A stretch of DNA of 64,000 bases, from positions 1 to 64,000 of the forward strand of contig CAYFHO010000003.1 of assembly GCA_964342825.1 (NCBI GenBank), written 5' to 3'. This document shows positions 35,225 through 43,577 of the stretch, in pieces. This DNA comes from AAA164-E04 sp964342825 (GTDB lineage: Bacteria; Verrucomicrobiota; Verrucomicrobiia; Limisphaerales; AAA164-E04). Both the position numbers and the translations under genes were made by a program. Every line of letters starts with the position of its first letter. Position 1 is the stretch's first letter. The notes beneath the pieces are model-generated. The model worked only from the letters and a program-made list of their open reading frames with translations, ran no database searches and had not been told where the DNA came from.

Positions 35225-36985
35225 ATGCAGCAATCATTCTCCCAATTTATTGCCTGGCTGCCTGAAGGTACCGTGTGGATCATTCCACTGACCTTGTTTC
35301 TCCTGCTGGCAGGCTGGATCAGTTCCATCACCTTGGCCGTTAAAAACAAATGGCTGACCTTATTCGCGGTCTTTCCATTGACCAATCCATTGGCCGTGAT
35401 TGGATTGATGTATAAAAATACAACGGCATCACTTATTCCCGTTGGCTTCTACACACTAGCCTTGATTGTCTGGTTTGGAGGGAGCAGCCGATCCTACAAA
35501 ATCGAATCGAAACGTCTGATTGAATACGAATCAAAGTTGATCGAGCAGGGTGAACCTATCCATGCATCGGATTACGTGATGCCTAAGGGCAATCCAGAAG
35601 AAAACGCATGGGAGCATCCCTTCCTGAAACCGCTGGCTCTGGCCGGGCAACCAGGCCCAGAGGGAAAAGAAGCACTCAAAAATGTAGATCAAAAGTATGA
35701 AAAATTAGTGATTCCCCGATCACGAAAAAAAATAAGATACGAAGAAGCGGATACCGAGCGACTTCCGATGTTTAAGCCCGCAAGAAGTATTCTGGAAGCA
35801 GCCGTGAGGAGCAATCTCTCATCAGATCAAAAAGCTGATCACGAAAAGTTTCCAACTACTCCAGAAGAAGCCGCCAGGGATTTGCTGGATTTTCTGAACC
35901 AAACAAAGCCAGATCTCGAACAACTCCAAGAGGCACTGAGTCGTCCCAACGATGTCTACCCTTTTGCATGGACCCAAGGATTTAATCTACTGCTTCCACA
36001 CCTATCCAAAATGAAAAACTTCTCTCAAATTACTCATATGCATTCCATTGCAAATAGTATTCTTGGAGATGGTATTACGTCTTTCGAAAATACCAGGCTG
36101 GCATTCCAACTATCCCAAACAGGGGATTCGGACATCCTCATATCCAGGTTGGTTCAAATAGCACAACAAATCATTGCATTGGAAACACTCGTCGCTGCTC
36201 AGAACCACCATGCATGGAATGAAACTCAATGGATGGAGGTAAAGGAAATTTTAGAGAACATCGACATGATTCAAATCATGCCGGACAGCCTGAGATCTGA
36301 ACGCGCTCTTGGGCGTGCCTCCATAGAACCGCTCATGAGCCAGACTTGGACCGAGGCCATGAGGACCATCAGCAGAATTGACGGAGGAGGAGGGCCAGAT
36401 GGAATAGAAGGATTTCTCAAGGCAACTCTGAATGTGTTCGGTTCAAACTTCTCACGCGCTTTCCTCACCAAGCAATGGCGGCTCTGCCAGGAAGCTTACT
36501 CGTTTATGATCGATGACTTGGAGAAAGCGGCGGAAGCATCGAAAACGGATCCCTGGAGGGATGTCCAAGTCAGTTGGCAGGACAAGGACTTGAATTCCTA
36601 TGGGTTACTGGCTTCCATGTTGTTGCCTGCTCTTGACAAAGCTCAAAGTAAAGCCGTGCTTCATCAGGCAAAAATCGAATTGGCCAAAACCACGGTTGAT
36701 CTGGAGCGCTACTTTTTAAGGCACAAGGAATATCCTTCCAGCCTGGAGGATTTGGTTCCGGATTTTACGGATTCCACCCCATTGGATCCTATGACGCGAA
36801 AGCCCTATGCATACAAAAGATTATCCAAAGCCAGCTTTGAAATTTATTCAACCGGATTGAATGGCAAAGATGAAGAGGGACGTCATTCGACAAAGCACCG
36901 AAGAGGCGAAGCTCCTCCCCCTGATGATCTTCTGTGGATAGTTGGCGAGTTGAGCAGCGAATTTCCAAATTATACTGCGGATTGA
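35225..36985 (+). CDS. Membrane protein with pseudopilin-like C-terminal domain
   Basis: This 586-residue protein has three hydrophobic helices near the N-terminus (about 14-38, 43-62 and 69-87), then a long hydrophilic region of helical character (about 100-480) that I do not recognise. The last about 100 residues resemble the globular domain of type II secretion/type IV pseudopilins as found loose in Planctomycetes and Verrucomicrobiota: RYFLRHKEYPSSLEDLVP, then TPLDPMTRKPYAYKR, then YSTGLNGKDEEG. It is divergent from the secretin-N-domain gene (85 bp apart), which strengthens a link to an envelope-assembly or secretion process. Beyond that the function is unknown. Confidence 0.6.
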   Translation: MQQSFSQFIAWLPEGTVWIIPLTLFLLLAGWISSITLAVKNKWLTLFAVFPLTNPLAVIGLMYKNTTASLIPVGFYTLALIVWFGGSSRSYKIESKRLIEYESKLIEQGEPIHASDYVMPKGNPEENAWEHPFLKPLALAGQPGPEGKEALKNVDQKYEKLVIPRSRKKIRYEEADTERLPMFKPARSILEAAVRSNLSSDQKADHEKFPTTPEEAARDLLDFLNQTKPDLEQLQEALSRPNDVYPFAWTQGFNLLLPHLSKMKNFSQITHMHSIANSILGDGITSFENTRLAFQLSQTGDSDILISRLVQIAQQIIALETLVAAQNHHAWNETQWMEVKEILENIDMIQIMPDSLRSERALGRASIEPLMSQTWTEAMRTISRIDGGGGPDGIEGFLKATLNVFGSNFSRAFLTKQWRLCQEAYSFMIDDLEKAAEASKTDPWRDVQVSWQDKDLNSYGLLASMLLPALDKAQSKAVLHQAKIELAKTTVDLERYFLRHKEYPSSLEDLVPDFTDSTPLDPMTRKPYAYKRLSKASFEIYSTGLNGKDEEGRHSTKHRRGEAPPPDDLLWIVGELSSEFPNYTAD

Positions 36986-37060
36986 CATAAATCAGTAATA
37001 AAACTGGCCACTGTATGTCAGCTCTGTTACGGTCCCGCGACATTTTCAAGGGACAAAACG

Positions 37061-38173
37061 ATGGCGTTTGTTTATAATGAGGAGCAGCTCAGAGACATTT
37101 CCACCAGATTTCACATCTATGGTGAAATTCTGCATGCGGAAGCCTGCAAGATTGGCCACATCAACGAGACTTATACTGCCACGTATGGTCAGGGAGGCAA
37201 TCAGGTTCGATACATCCACCAGAAAATCAACGGGAATGTGTTCAAGAAGCCTATACAGGTCATGGAAAATGTCGAACGTGTCACGAAACACATTCGACGA
37301 AAACTGGTTGCGAACGGAGAGAAGGATGTCACACGCAAGGTGCTTGTGATCGTACCTTCCCGTGATGGCAAATGCTATTACAAGGATCCCGAAGGACATT
37401 TCTGGAGGACTTTTGTTTTCATCGAAAACATCCGCACCTACGAATCCGTTGGCTCATCCAAACAAGCGCACGAAGCAGGCAAAGCTTTTGGTAAATTCGT
37501 GAGCCTCCTTTCCGATATGAAAGGTCCGCGTTTACACGAAACCATCCCCGATTTCCACAACGTGCGACGCCGGTTCGACAATTTCATCAAAGCTCTGGAA
37601 ACAGACCATGTCAACCGCGCCAAAAATGCAGGCAAAGAGATCAGATTCTATCAACAACACGAATCCATCGTAAAAAAGCTGGAGAAGGCATTAAGCTCAG
37701 GCGATCTGCCCGAACGGATCACACACAATGACACCAAGTTCAACAATGTATTGCTGGATACTCAAACGGATGAAGAACAATGTGTTGTAGATTTGGATAC
37801 GGTGATGCCTGGCAATATTCTTTATGACTTTGGGGACATGGTGAGAACGACAACCAGCCCCACAATGGAGGATGAGCTTGATTTGACCAAAGTTAAAATG
37901 AGACTGCCTCTGTTCAAGGCACTTGCTAAGGGCTATCTGGGAGCAACCAGCGACATTCTGACCAAGAAGGAAAAAAAGCTGATCGCTTTCTCAGGCAAAA
38001 TGATGACCTTTACCATCGGGCTGCGTTTCCTGACCGATTACCTGTCGGGCGACACTTATTTTCGAGTTCATCGCCCACAGCACAACCTTGACCGCACTAG
38101 AACGCAAGTTAAGCTTATCCAATCCATTGAACGGCAAGAAGAAAAGATGCAGCAATTTGTCGATAGCCTATAA
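37061..38173 (+). CDS. nahK: NahK-like N-acetylhexosamine 1-kinase
   Basis: This 370-residue phosphotransferase has the aminoglycoside-phosphotransferase fold. It resembles Bifidobacterium NahK, which phosphorylates GlcNAc or GalNAc at C1 with ATP in the lacto-N-biose/galacto-N-biose pathway. Shared features are the N-terminal GHINETY loop (32-38), the catalytic THNDTKFNNVLLD (221-233, base Asp224, Asn229), VVDLDTVMPG (242-251, metal Asp244) and YDFGDMVR. The closing region FLTDYLSGDTYF then HNLDRTRTQVKLIQ also matches. It is cytosolic. In context it could recycle N-acetylhexosamine released by the GH20 enzyme at 13215-15038. The homology comes from memory, not from a search. Confidence 0.8.
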   Translation: MAFVYNEEQLRDISTRFHIYGEILHAEACKIGHINETYTATYGQGGNQVRYIHQKINGNVFKKPIQVMENVERVTKHIRRKLVANGEKDVTRKVLVIVPSRDGKCYYKDPEGHFWRTFVFIENIRTYESVGSSKQAHEAGKAFGKFVSLLSDMKGPRLHETIPDFHNVRRRFDNFIKALETDHVNRAKNAGKEIRFYQQHESIVKKLEKALSSGDLPERITHNDTKFNNVLLDTQTDEEQCVVDLDTVMPGNILYDFGDMVRTTTSPTMEDELDLTKVKMRLPLFKALAKGYLGATSDILTKKEKKLIAFSGKMMTFTIGLRFLTDYLSGDTYFRVHRPQHNLDRTRTQVKLIQSIERQEEKMQQFVDSL

Positions 38174-38393
38174 AATTTCGTGAGTGATCTGAACAAGGCT
38201 AAACCCTAGTCTCAAGGGTATTTCACGGAATCAAAATTCCTTAAGGACGCCTACCAAAAGTTTTTACCGCACACAATTCCGGTCTAGTCAAACGGAAATT
38301 TCTGTGTTATACACCCCTCCTTGAGTTTGACTAAGGAGATCTAACCCCACATTTCCCCTTGGCCTGAATCAATATGAATCCAGTGATGAGTTT
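38174..38393. other. Leader region of the giant TSP3/LamG gene
   Basis: This 220-bp spacer has no long open frame. An 9-bp inverted repeat TAGTCAAAC (38285-38293) / GTTTGACTA (38325-38333) and a second CTCCTT (38317-38322) / AAGGAG (38333-38338) share base 38333. They cannot both form a normal structure, so they are mutually exclusive pairings. A 7-codon mini-frame (ATG at 38374, stop at 38395-38397) overlaps the start codon of the large gene in an ATGA arrangement. No strong ribosome-binding site is seen. Confidence 0.4.
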
Positions 38394-41300
38394 ATGAAGG
38401 ATGTCATGAAGGTTTCCGGTACGCGGAAACAAGAAATCGGGAAATGTGATGGAACAGGCTTATTGAAACAATTTGCCCCTCGCAAAGATAGCCATTTATT
38501 CAGGGTCTTGACCTTGTTTGTCGCAGTCTCTTGCTCAAATTTCGCAGAGGCACAATCATTCCTGGATTCGGATGGTGATGGGCTTTCCAACAATGAAGAA
38601 CTTTTTGACCATCGAACCAATCCTTTCAATGTTGATACGGATGAAGATGGCATACCGGACCCTGAAGAAATCTTAAATCCAGATTTGGATCCGAGAAATC
38701 CTGAGAGTTACCAACCACGCAGCCTTTTTCAATCAAGCTTTGAAAACACAAGCGGTTTCAATTCGGATAATTTAATCCCCATCACCGCCGAAAACATCGA
38801 AGGAGCGGACGGATTTATATGGAAAGCCAATCGATTTTCACAAGCTGAGAACTCACTATTGAACATTCCTTACCGCCACGATGATTTGACTCCCGTGATC
38901 AGCATGCGCCGAGGTTCGATTCGGTTTTGGTATCGACCAGACTGGTCGAGTCGATCTCTGGGTGGCGATGGTCCAGGAACTTTCGCCCGGTTGATCGAGC
39001 TGGGGGAGAACTCAAGCAATTTCAACAAGGGATGGTGGTCCCTGTATCTCAATGCCTATACGGATCGTATCCATTTTGCGAGTAAAGGCTCTGGATTTGT
39101 CATTCCCCAAATCAGTACGCAAATCGAATTCAAGGAAGGAGAGTGGTACGAAATTACACTCACGTATGATCCTTCGCAAACCCAGCTTTTCATCAACGGA
39201 AATCAAATTGCTAAAGGACCGGGCATTTCCAGCTATCCTTCTGTCTTTGACCGTGAGGAAAGCGGATTATGGATTGGTTCGTCTGAGACAGGTTCTTTTC
39301 AGGCCAACGGTTCCATCGACGAACTGGAAATTCTCAACTACCCCCTCCATCCCGAGGATATTCGAAACAATTTTGAGATCACACAGAATGACTCGGATGA
39401 TGATGGAATCAGTGACTTTCAGGAAATTCTGATTTACGGCACCCATCCTGGTAAAGCAGATACGGATGAAGACGGTGTTCAGGATCTAGTAGAAATTCAA
39501 GCTGGCACAGACCCCAATAACGCCAGCGATTTTCCGGCACTCAGATTGGCGTTATTCGAATTTAATTCAGGCACCTTTCAGGGAGAAAGGGGGCAACTCC
39601 CCACACAATCGATCAACATCGACTGGATTCGTAGTTGGAATACGGCCGCAATCAATATCGGCAATCAATCACCAGCGGTTATTTCCTATGCATTTCAAGA
39701 GGAAGACCTGTCCAATAATTTTAATTCGCCCAAAGGAACCTTACGGTTCTGGGTCGCTCCCAATTGGCGTTCAGGGGCAGAGCATGATGGCGAAGGAAGA
39801 ATATTCGAATTGGGCGAATGGTCAGCCGATGGTTCCGCAGGTTGGTGGGCTCTTCAATTCAATCAAAACCGAGATCAAATCCATTTTATTACGCAAGGAA
39901 ATGGTCAAACCGAATTCAATATTTCTCACCCAATTCGGTGGAGACCGGATCGATGGTATCATGTCAGCCTGACTTATGGACTCTTTGAATCGGTGCTTTA
40001 CATCAACGGCGAACTGGTCGCCAGAGGCAGCGGTGTTTCAGTTTACCCATCACAGGAGGCTGCCATTGAATCTGGAATTCATATTGGAGGGACGGCCAAC
40101 GGTAACTTCAACGCCAATGTGAGATTAGACGACCTGGAAACTTTCAACTACGTCCTGAGCGAATCTGAGAACTTGGATTACTATCTCGCAACGAGACCTG
40201 ACGAAGACGGTGATGGCATCATTACCTATGATGAAAACCTGTTTCATCTGACGGATCCAAACAATCCGGATTCAGATTATGATGGAGTGATTGATGGCAG
40301 AGAACTTGACGAAGGAACCGATCCAAATAACGAATTCGACGGACGCCCCAGACAACTGGCCACCTTTGATTTTGAAGGCGGAAACCTGGAGGGCAATCGC
40401 AATCAATTACCAGAAATTCTTGGTGAAGCCCCCCAAGTCGCCGGCTGGAAAGGTTACGGCATCCGACTCTCCAGTCAGGGAGTCAATTCATTTAGATATC
40501 AGGATGTCGAATTAAGCGGTGCCCCAAATATCAACGTGCGGCGCGGGAGTGTCCGATTTTGGTTTCAACCGGATTGGGATTCAGGAAATGGACCAGACGG
40601 TGTCATCCCCATCATTGAAATGGGAAGATCTTCAGCTGATCAGCGTCATGGGTGGTGGAGCCTTCATTTACATGAAAAGGGCAAACGCATTCGACTTCAG
40701 ATGCAGGGAAGAGGAAGAACCTACACAGGTTTTGATGAGGCGCTGGAATGGAATGCCGGCGAATGGCATCACATCACCGTAACTTTCAGCATTCGTGGAA
40801 GCGCATTGTGGATCGATGGCCAGGAAATTGCCAGTGGAATAGGTACCATCGAATTCCCAAAACTGGACGCAAGGGCGGAGTCCGGAATGATTATCGGAGT
40901 CAATCCCGAAACGGGTCAGGCGATCAACGGAGTCTTCGACGAACTCGCCACATTTAATTACGAGCTATCCCAAAATCAAATACAGGCTGATTACTCCCCG
41001 AACCCGCCGGATTCAGACAACGACGGATTGAGTGATCTCGAGGAACTAACCAAGTATAACACCAATCCGAATGATCCCGACACTGATGCGGATGGTATCC
41101 CTGACGGACAAGAAATTGCAGAAGGAACCAATCCCCTGGATGCATTGCTTTTCGAACCTCAATTGCTAAGCAAATTTTCGTTTGATAATGAAAGTTTGGT
41201 TGGGAACAAAGAGCAGCTTCCAATGGTTGCCCAAGCAACCGAATTGGAGGAAAGCTTCGAAATGGGCGGCACGGGTTACCGATCGCAAGACGGAAGCCGG

Positions 41301-43577
41301 TTGATTTATAAGGTTAGAGAAGATAACGGCGCACTGAATGTTGATCTCCGACGGGGAGCAATCCGGTTTTGGATGAAGCCCAACTGGAGCACAGGTGATG
41401 CCGGACATCCGTTTGGTTCACGCATCTTGGAAATAGGCAGGATCAACACAAGACATAGTGAAAGTGACGGCTGGTGGGGACTTTACATGAATCAGGATCG
41501 ATCCACCATGTATCTTGCCTCCCAGGCCCCAAACACCAGGCAATGGCATGTGCATCTGACTTCGAAGGAACTGAATTTCAAAAAGGATCAATGGTATGAG
41601 ATTGAATTGAATTATGGCCCCAAAACAGTCTATGCCTATGGAATCAACACTCCTCAAAACGCACAGACGTTCGTCAATACTTTTCTCTATATCAACGGAA
41701 TACAAAAAGGTTCAGGCCCTGGAATAGATCCGACCACTTTGCCGGGGTCGGCGGCCTTGGCCAAAGGGATTGCCATAGGAAGCCAGCTCGATGGAGCATT
41801 GAATGTCGACGCCACTATTGAGGAACTCACCTGCTATAATTTCCCGCAAAACATTTGGAACAGCGTCGTGGTTCAAGATCGCTCCTGGGCCGCTGAAACG
41901 ACTGTTACTCCACCAAGTATTCGTCTTTCCCGAATCAATCGTGTTTCAGCAGAGGGACTCAATGCGGTCTACATTGAGAAGCGACGCCTCGGAGAATCAG
42001 AATGGCAAATCATCGAAGAGAACTTCACCGAAGCATCTTGGACGGACCACGAAGTTCAACACGGTGGTATTTACGAATACCGATTGCGCGACTCAGATTT
42101 AGACAATACCGATTTCCGCAGAGTCACATTGACTGTTGGAATTGATTTACAGCCCATTCATTTCAGGGGGAATGTCATCCTGGTGACGGAAGCGGGTTTA
42201 CCGCAGGCTTTGGACTCCGATTATGAATTGTTTAAATCGGATCTAACCGGCGACGGTTGGAACCTGATCGAGATCGAGGCTCAACGTCACCATGAAACCA
42301 ACTGGATTCAAAATACGACAGAAATCCACCGGATTAGAGAAGAAGCAAGAGCTATTTATGAGGCCGCCCCGGCTTATCCAAATGTCATGGTCATTCTGGG
42401 GCATGTCCCTGTCCCTCGGTCAGGCTTGAGTGCATTTGATGGACATGGTAATCATCGCGGTGCTTGGACTGCAGACAGCTATTATGGGAGTTTCAATGAT
42501 TCCTATTGGACCGACTCGGCAACCCGACTGGCCCCATACAATCCCATACTTGAAAACCTGCCCAAGGATCAGAAATGGGATCAGGATTACCTTCCAAGAG
42601 TCATTGAAATTCCGGTTGGTCGAATTGATTTCTCAAACCTGCATTCATTTGCAGAATCAGATTTCCTGGAACTTGAAGATGATTCCTCCTGGACACTTGA
42701 GGTCGCTCTGACACGTCAATATCTGAAGAAGAATCATCGCTATCGACACGGGATGATTCCAGTGAAGGACCGCATCAGCTATTTTAACGGCCTGGGATTC
42801 CTGCGGTTAGGTAATGGAGAATTTCAAGCTGTGAATCTGGCTTCATCCTTATTTGGGTTAGGAGAGGAACATGCCGTGGCGACGCGTCCTCTTTATGAAA
42901 ACGTACCTGTCATGTTCGGGTATCACGAAATGAGGGCATCCCCATTCGGAATTCAATTAGGCTGGGAATATGGACGTTCCTCCAATACCTACAACCATTA
43001 CACTTGGCATTTGAACCAAGCACAGAACGAACCTTCAGTCCTATTTTACATGATGTTCGGTTCATGGTTCGGAGATTGGAATTTAACCGATGAAAACTGG
43101 CTCCGAGGTGTTCTCGCCACACCTAATTATGGTTTAATATCCGCTTACTATCCTAAATTTTGGAAGCTTCAAAAAATGGCACTGGGTGCACCGTTTGCAG
43201 TGGCCATGCTTGAGATGGGAGATACAACAGATATTTTCCGAGAAGCACCACGCATGCTTAGCATCATGGGTGATCCTACTCTGCGAGTTCACCCGCTCAG
43301 TCCTCCCAGCAATCTCACAGGCCAGTTGCTCGATCAACAAATCGAATTGACCTGGGATGCTTCTCCTGAAGATGGATGCCTGTATTTTGTCTACAGAAAA
43401 GATCCGGTTGAAGGCTTCCAACTCATGAATACAACTCCGGTGGAGGGAACGTCATTCACCGATGAAGATCCAATTTTCCTGAATCCCCTTTACATGGTCC
43501 GAGCAGTCAAATCTCAACCAAGCGGAAGCGGAAGTTACCGCAATTTGAGTCAGGCCGCCTACTCGACGATCGACTGA
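38394..43577 (+). CDS. Giant secreted TSP3/LamG modular surface protein
   Basis: This 1727-residue exported protein has a signal segment near 37-52 (LFRVLTLFVAVSCSNFAEAQ). Four tandem units follow, each a calcium-binding thrombospondin-type-3-like stretch (such as DSDGDGLSNNEE, NDSDDDGISDFQE, DEDGDGIITYDE, DSDNDGLSDLEE) and a concanavalin-like LamG domain with the conserved RFW region, GWWSLYL and ADGSIDELEILNYPL-like text. Units span roughly 55-330, 330-605, 605-870 and 870-1165. About 1165-1240 is a beta-sandwich. Residues 1240-1640 resemble a gingipain-type (C25) caspase-like domain with GHVPVP then DGHGNHRGAW, but the Cys expected near MMFGSWFGDW is a Ser, so it may be inactive. A fibronectin-III-like end closes the chain. 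It probably binds glycan or surfaces. Confidence 0.75.
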   Translation: MKDVMKVSGTRKQEIGKCDGTGLLKQFAPRKDSHLFRVLTLFVAVSCSNFAEAQSFLDSDGDGLSNNEELFDHRTNPFNVDTDEDGIPDPEEILNPDLDPRNPESYQPRSLFQSSFENTSGFNSDNLIPITAENIEGADGFIWKANRFSQAENSLLNIPYRHDDLTPVISMRRGSIRFWYRPDWSSRSLGGDGPGTFARLIELGENSSNFNKGWWSLYLNAYTDRIHFASKGSGFVIPQISTQIEFKEGEWYEITLTYDPSQTQLFINGNQIAKGPGISSYPSVFDREESGLWIGSSETGSFQANGSIDELEILNYPLHPEDIRNNFEITQNDSDDDGISDFQEILIYGTHPGKADTDEDGVQDLVEIQAGTDPNNASDFPALRLALFEFNSGTFQGERGQLPTQSINIDWIRSWNTAAINIGNQSPAVISYAFQEEDLSNNFNSPKGTLRFWVAPNWRSGAEHDGEGRIFELGEWSADGSAGWWALQFNQNRDQIHFITQGNGQTEFNISHPIRWRPDRWYHVSLTYGLFESVLYINGELVARGSGVSVYPSQEAAIESGIHIGGTANGNFNANVRLDDLETFNYVLSESENLDYYLATRPDEDGDGIITYDENLFHLTDPNNPDSDYDGVIDGRELDEGTDPNNEFDGRPRQLATFDFEGGNLEGNRNQLPEILGEAPQVAGWKGYGIRLSSQGVNSFRYQDVELSGAPNINVRRGSVRFWFQPDWDSGNGPDGVIPIIEMGRSSADQRHGWWSLHLHEKGKRIRLQMQGRGRTYTGFDEALEWNAGEWHHITVTFSIRGSALWIDGQEIASGIGTIEFPKLDARAESGMIIGVNPETGQAINGVFDELATFNYELSQNQIQADYSPNPPDSDNDGLSDLEELTKYNTNPNDPDTDADGIPDGQEIAEGTNPLDALLFEPQLLSKFSFDNESLVGNKEQLPMVAQATELEESFEMGGTGYRSQDGSRLIYKVREDNGALNVDLRRGAIRFWMKPNWSTGDAGHPFGSRILEIGRINTRHSESDGWWGLYMNQDRSTMYLASQAPNTRQWHVHLTSKELNFKKDQWYEIELNYGPKTVYAYGINTPQNAQTFVNTFLYINGIQKGSGPGIDPTTLPGSAALAKGIAIGSQLDGALNVDATIEELTCYNFPQNIWNSVVVQDRSWAAETTVTPPSIRLSRINRVSAEGLNAVYIEKRRLGESEWQIIEENFTEASWTDHEVQHGGIYEYRLRDSDLDNTDFRRVTLTVGIDLQPIHFRGNVILVTEAGLPQALDSDYELFKSDLTGDGWNLIEIEAQRHHETNWIQNTTEIHRIREEARAIYEAAPAYPNVMVILGHVPVPRSGLSAFDGHGNHRGAWTADSYYGSFNDSYWTDSATRLAPYNPILENLPKDQKWDQDYLPRVIEIPVGRIDFSNLHSFAESDFLELEDDSSWTLEVALTRQYLKKNHRYRHGMIPVKDRISYFNGLGFLRLGNGEFQAVNLASSLFGLGEEHAVATRPLYENVPVMFGYHEMRASPFGIQLGWEYGRSSNTYNHYTWHLNQAQNEPSVLFYMMFGSWFGDWNLTDENWLRGVLATPNYGLISAYYPKFWKLQKMALGAPFAVAMLEMGDTTDIFREAPRMLSIMGDPTLRVHPLSPPSNLTGQLLDQQIELTWDASPEDGCLYFVYRKDPVEGFQLMNTTPVEGTSFTDEDPIFLNPLYMVRAVKSQPSGSGSYRNLSQAAYSTID

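Noticed and set aside
38285..38338. H-type pseudoknot in the giant-gene leader
   Set aside because: The two stems cross, but the linker between the second left arm and the first right arm is 2 nt and cannot span the 8-bp stem. The stems are more likely alternatives.
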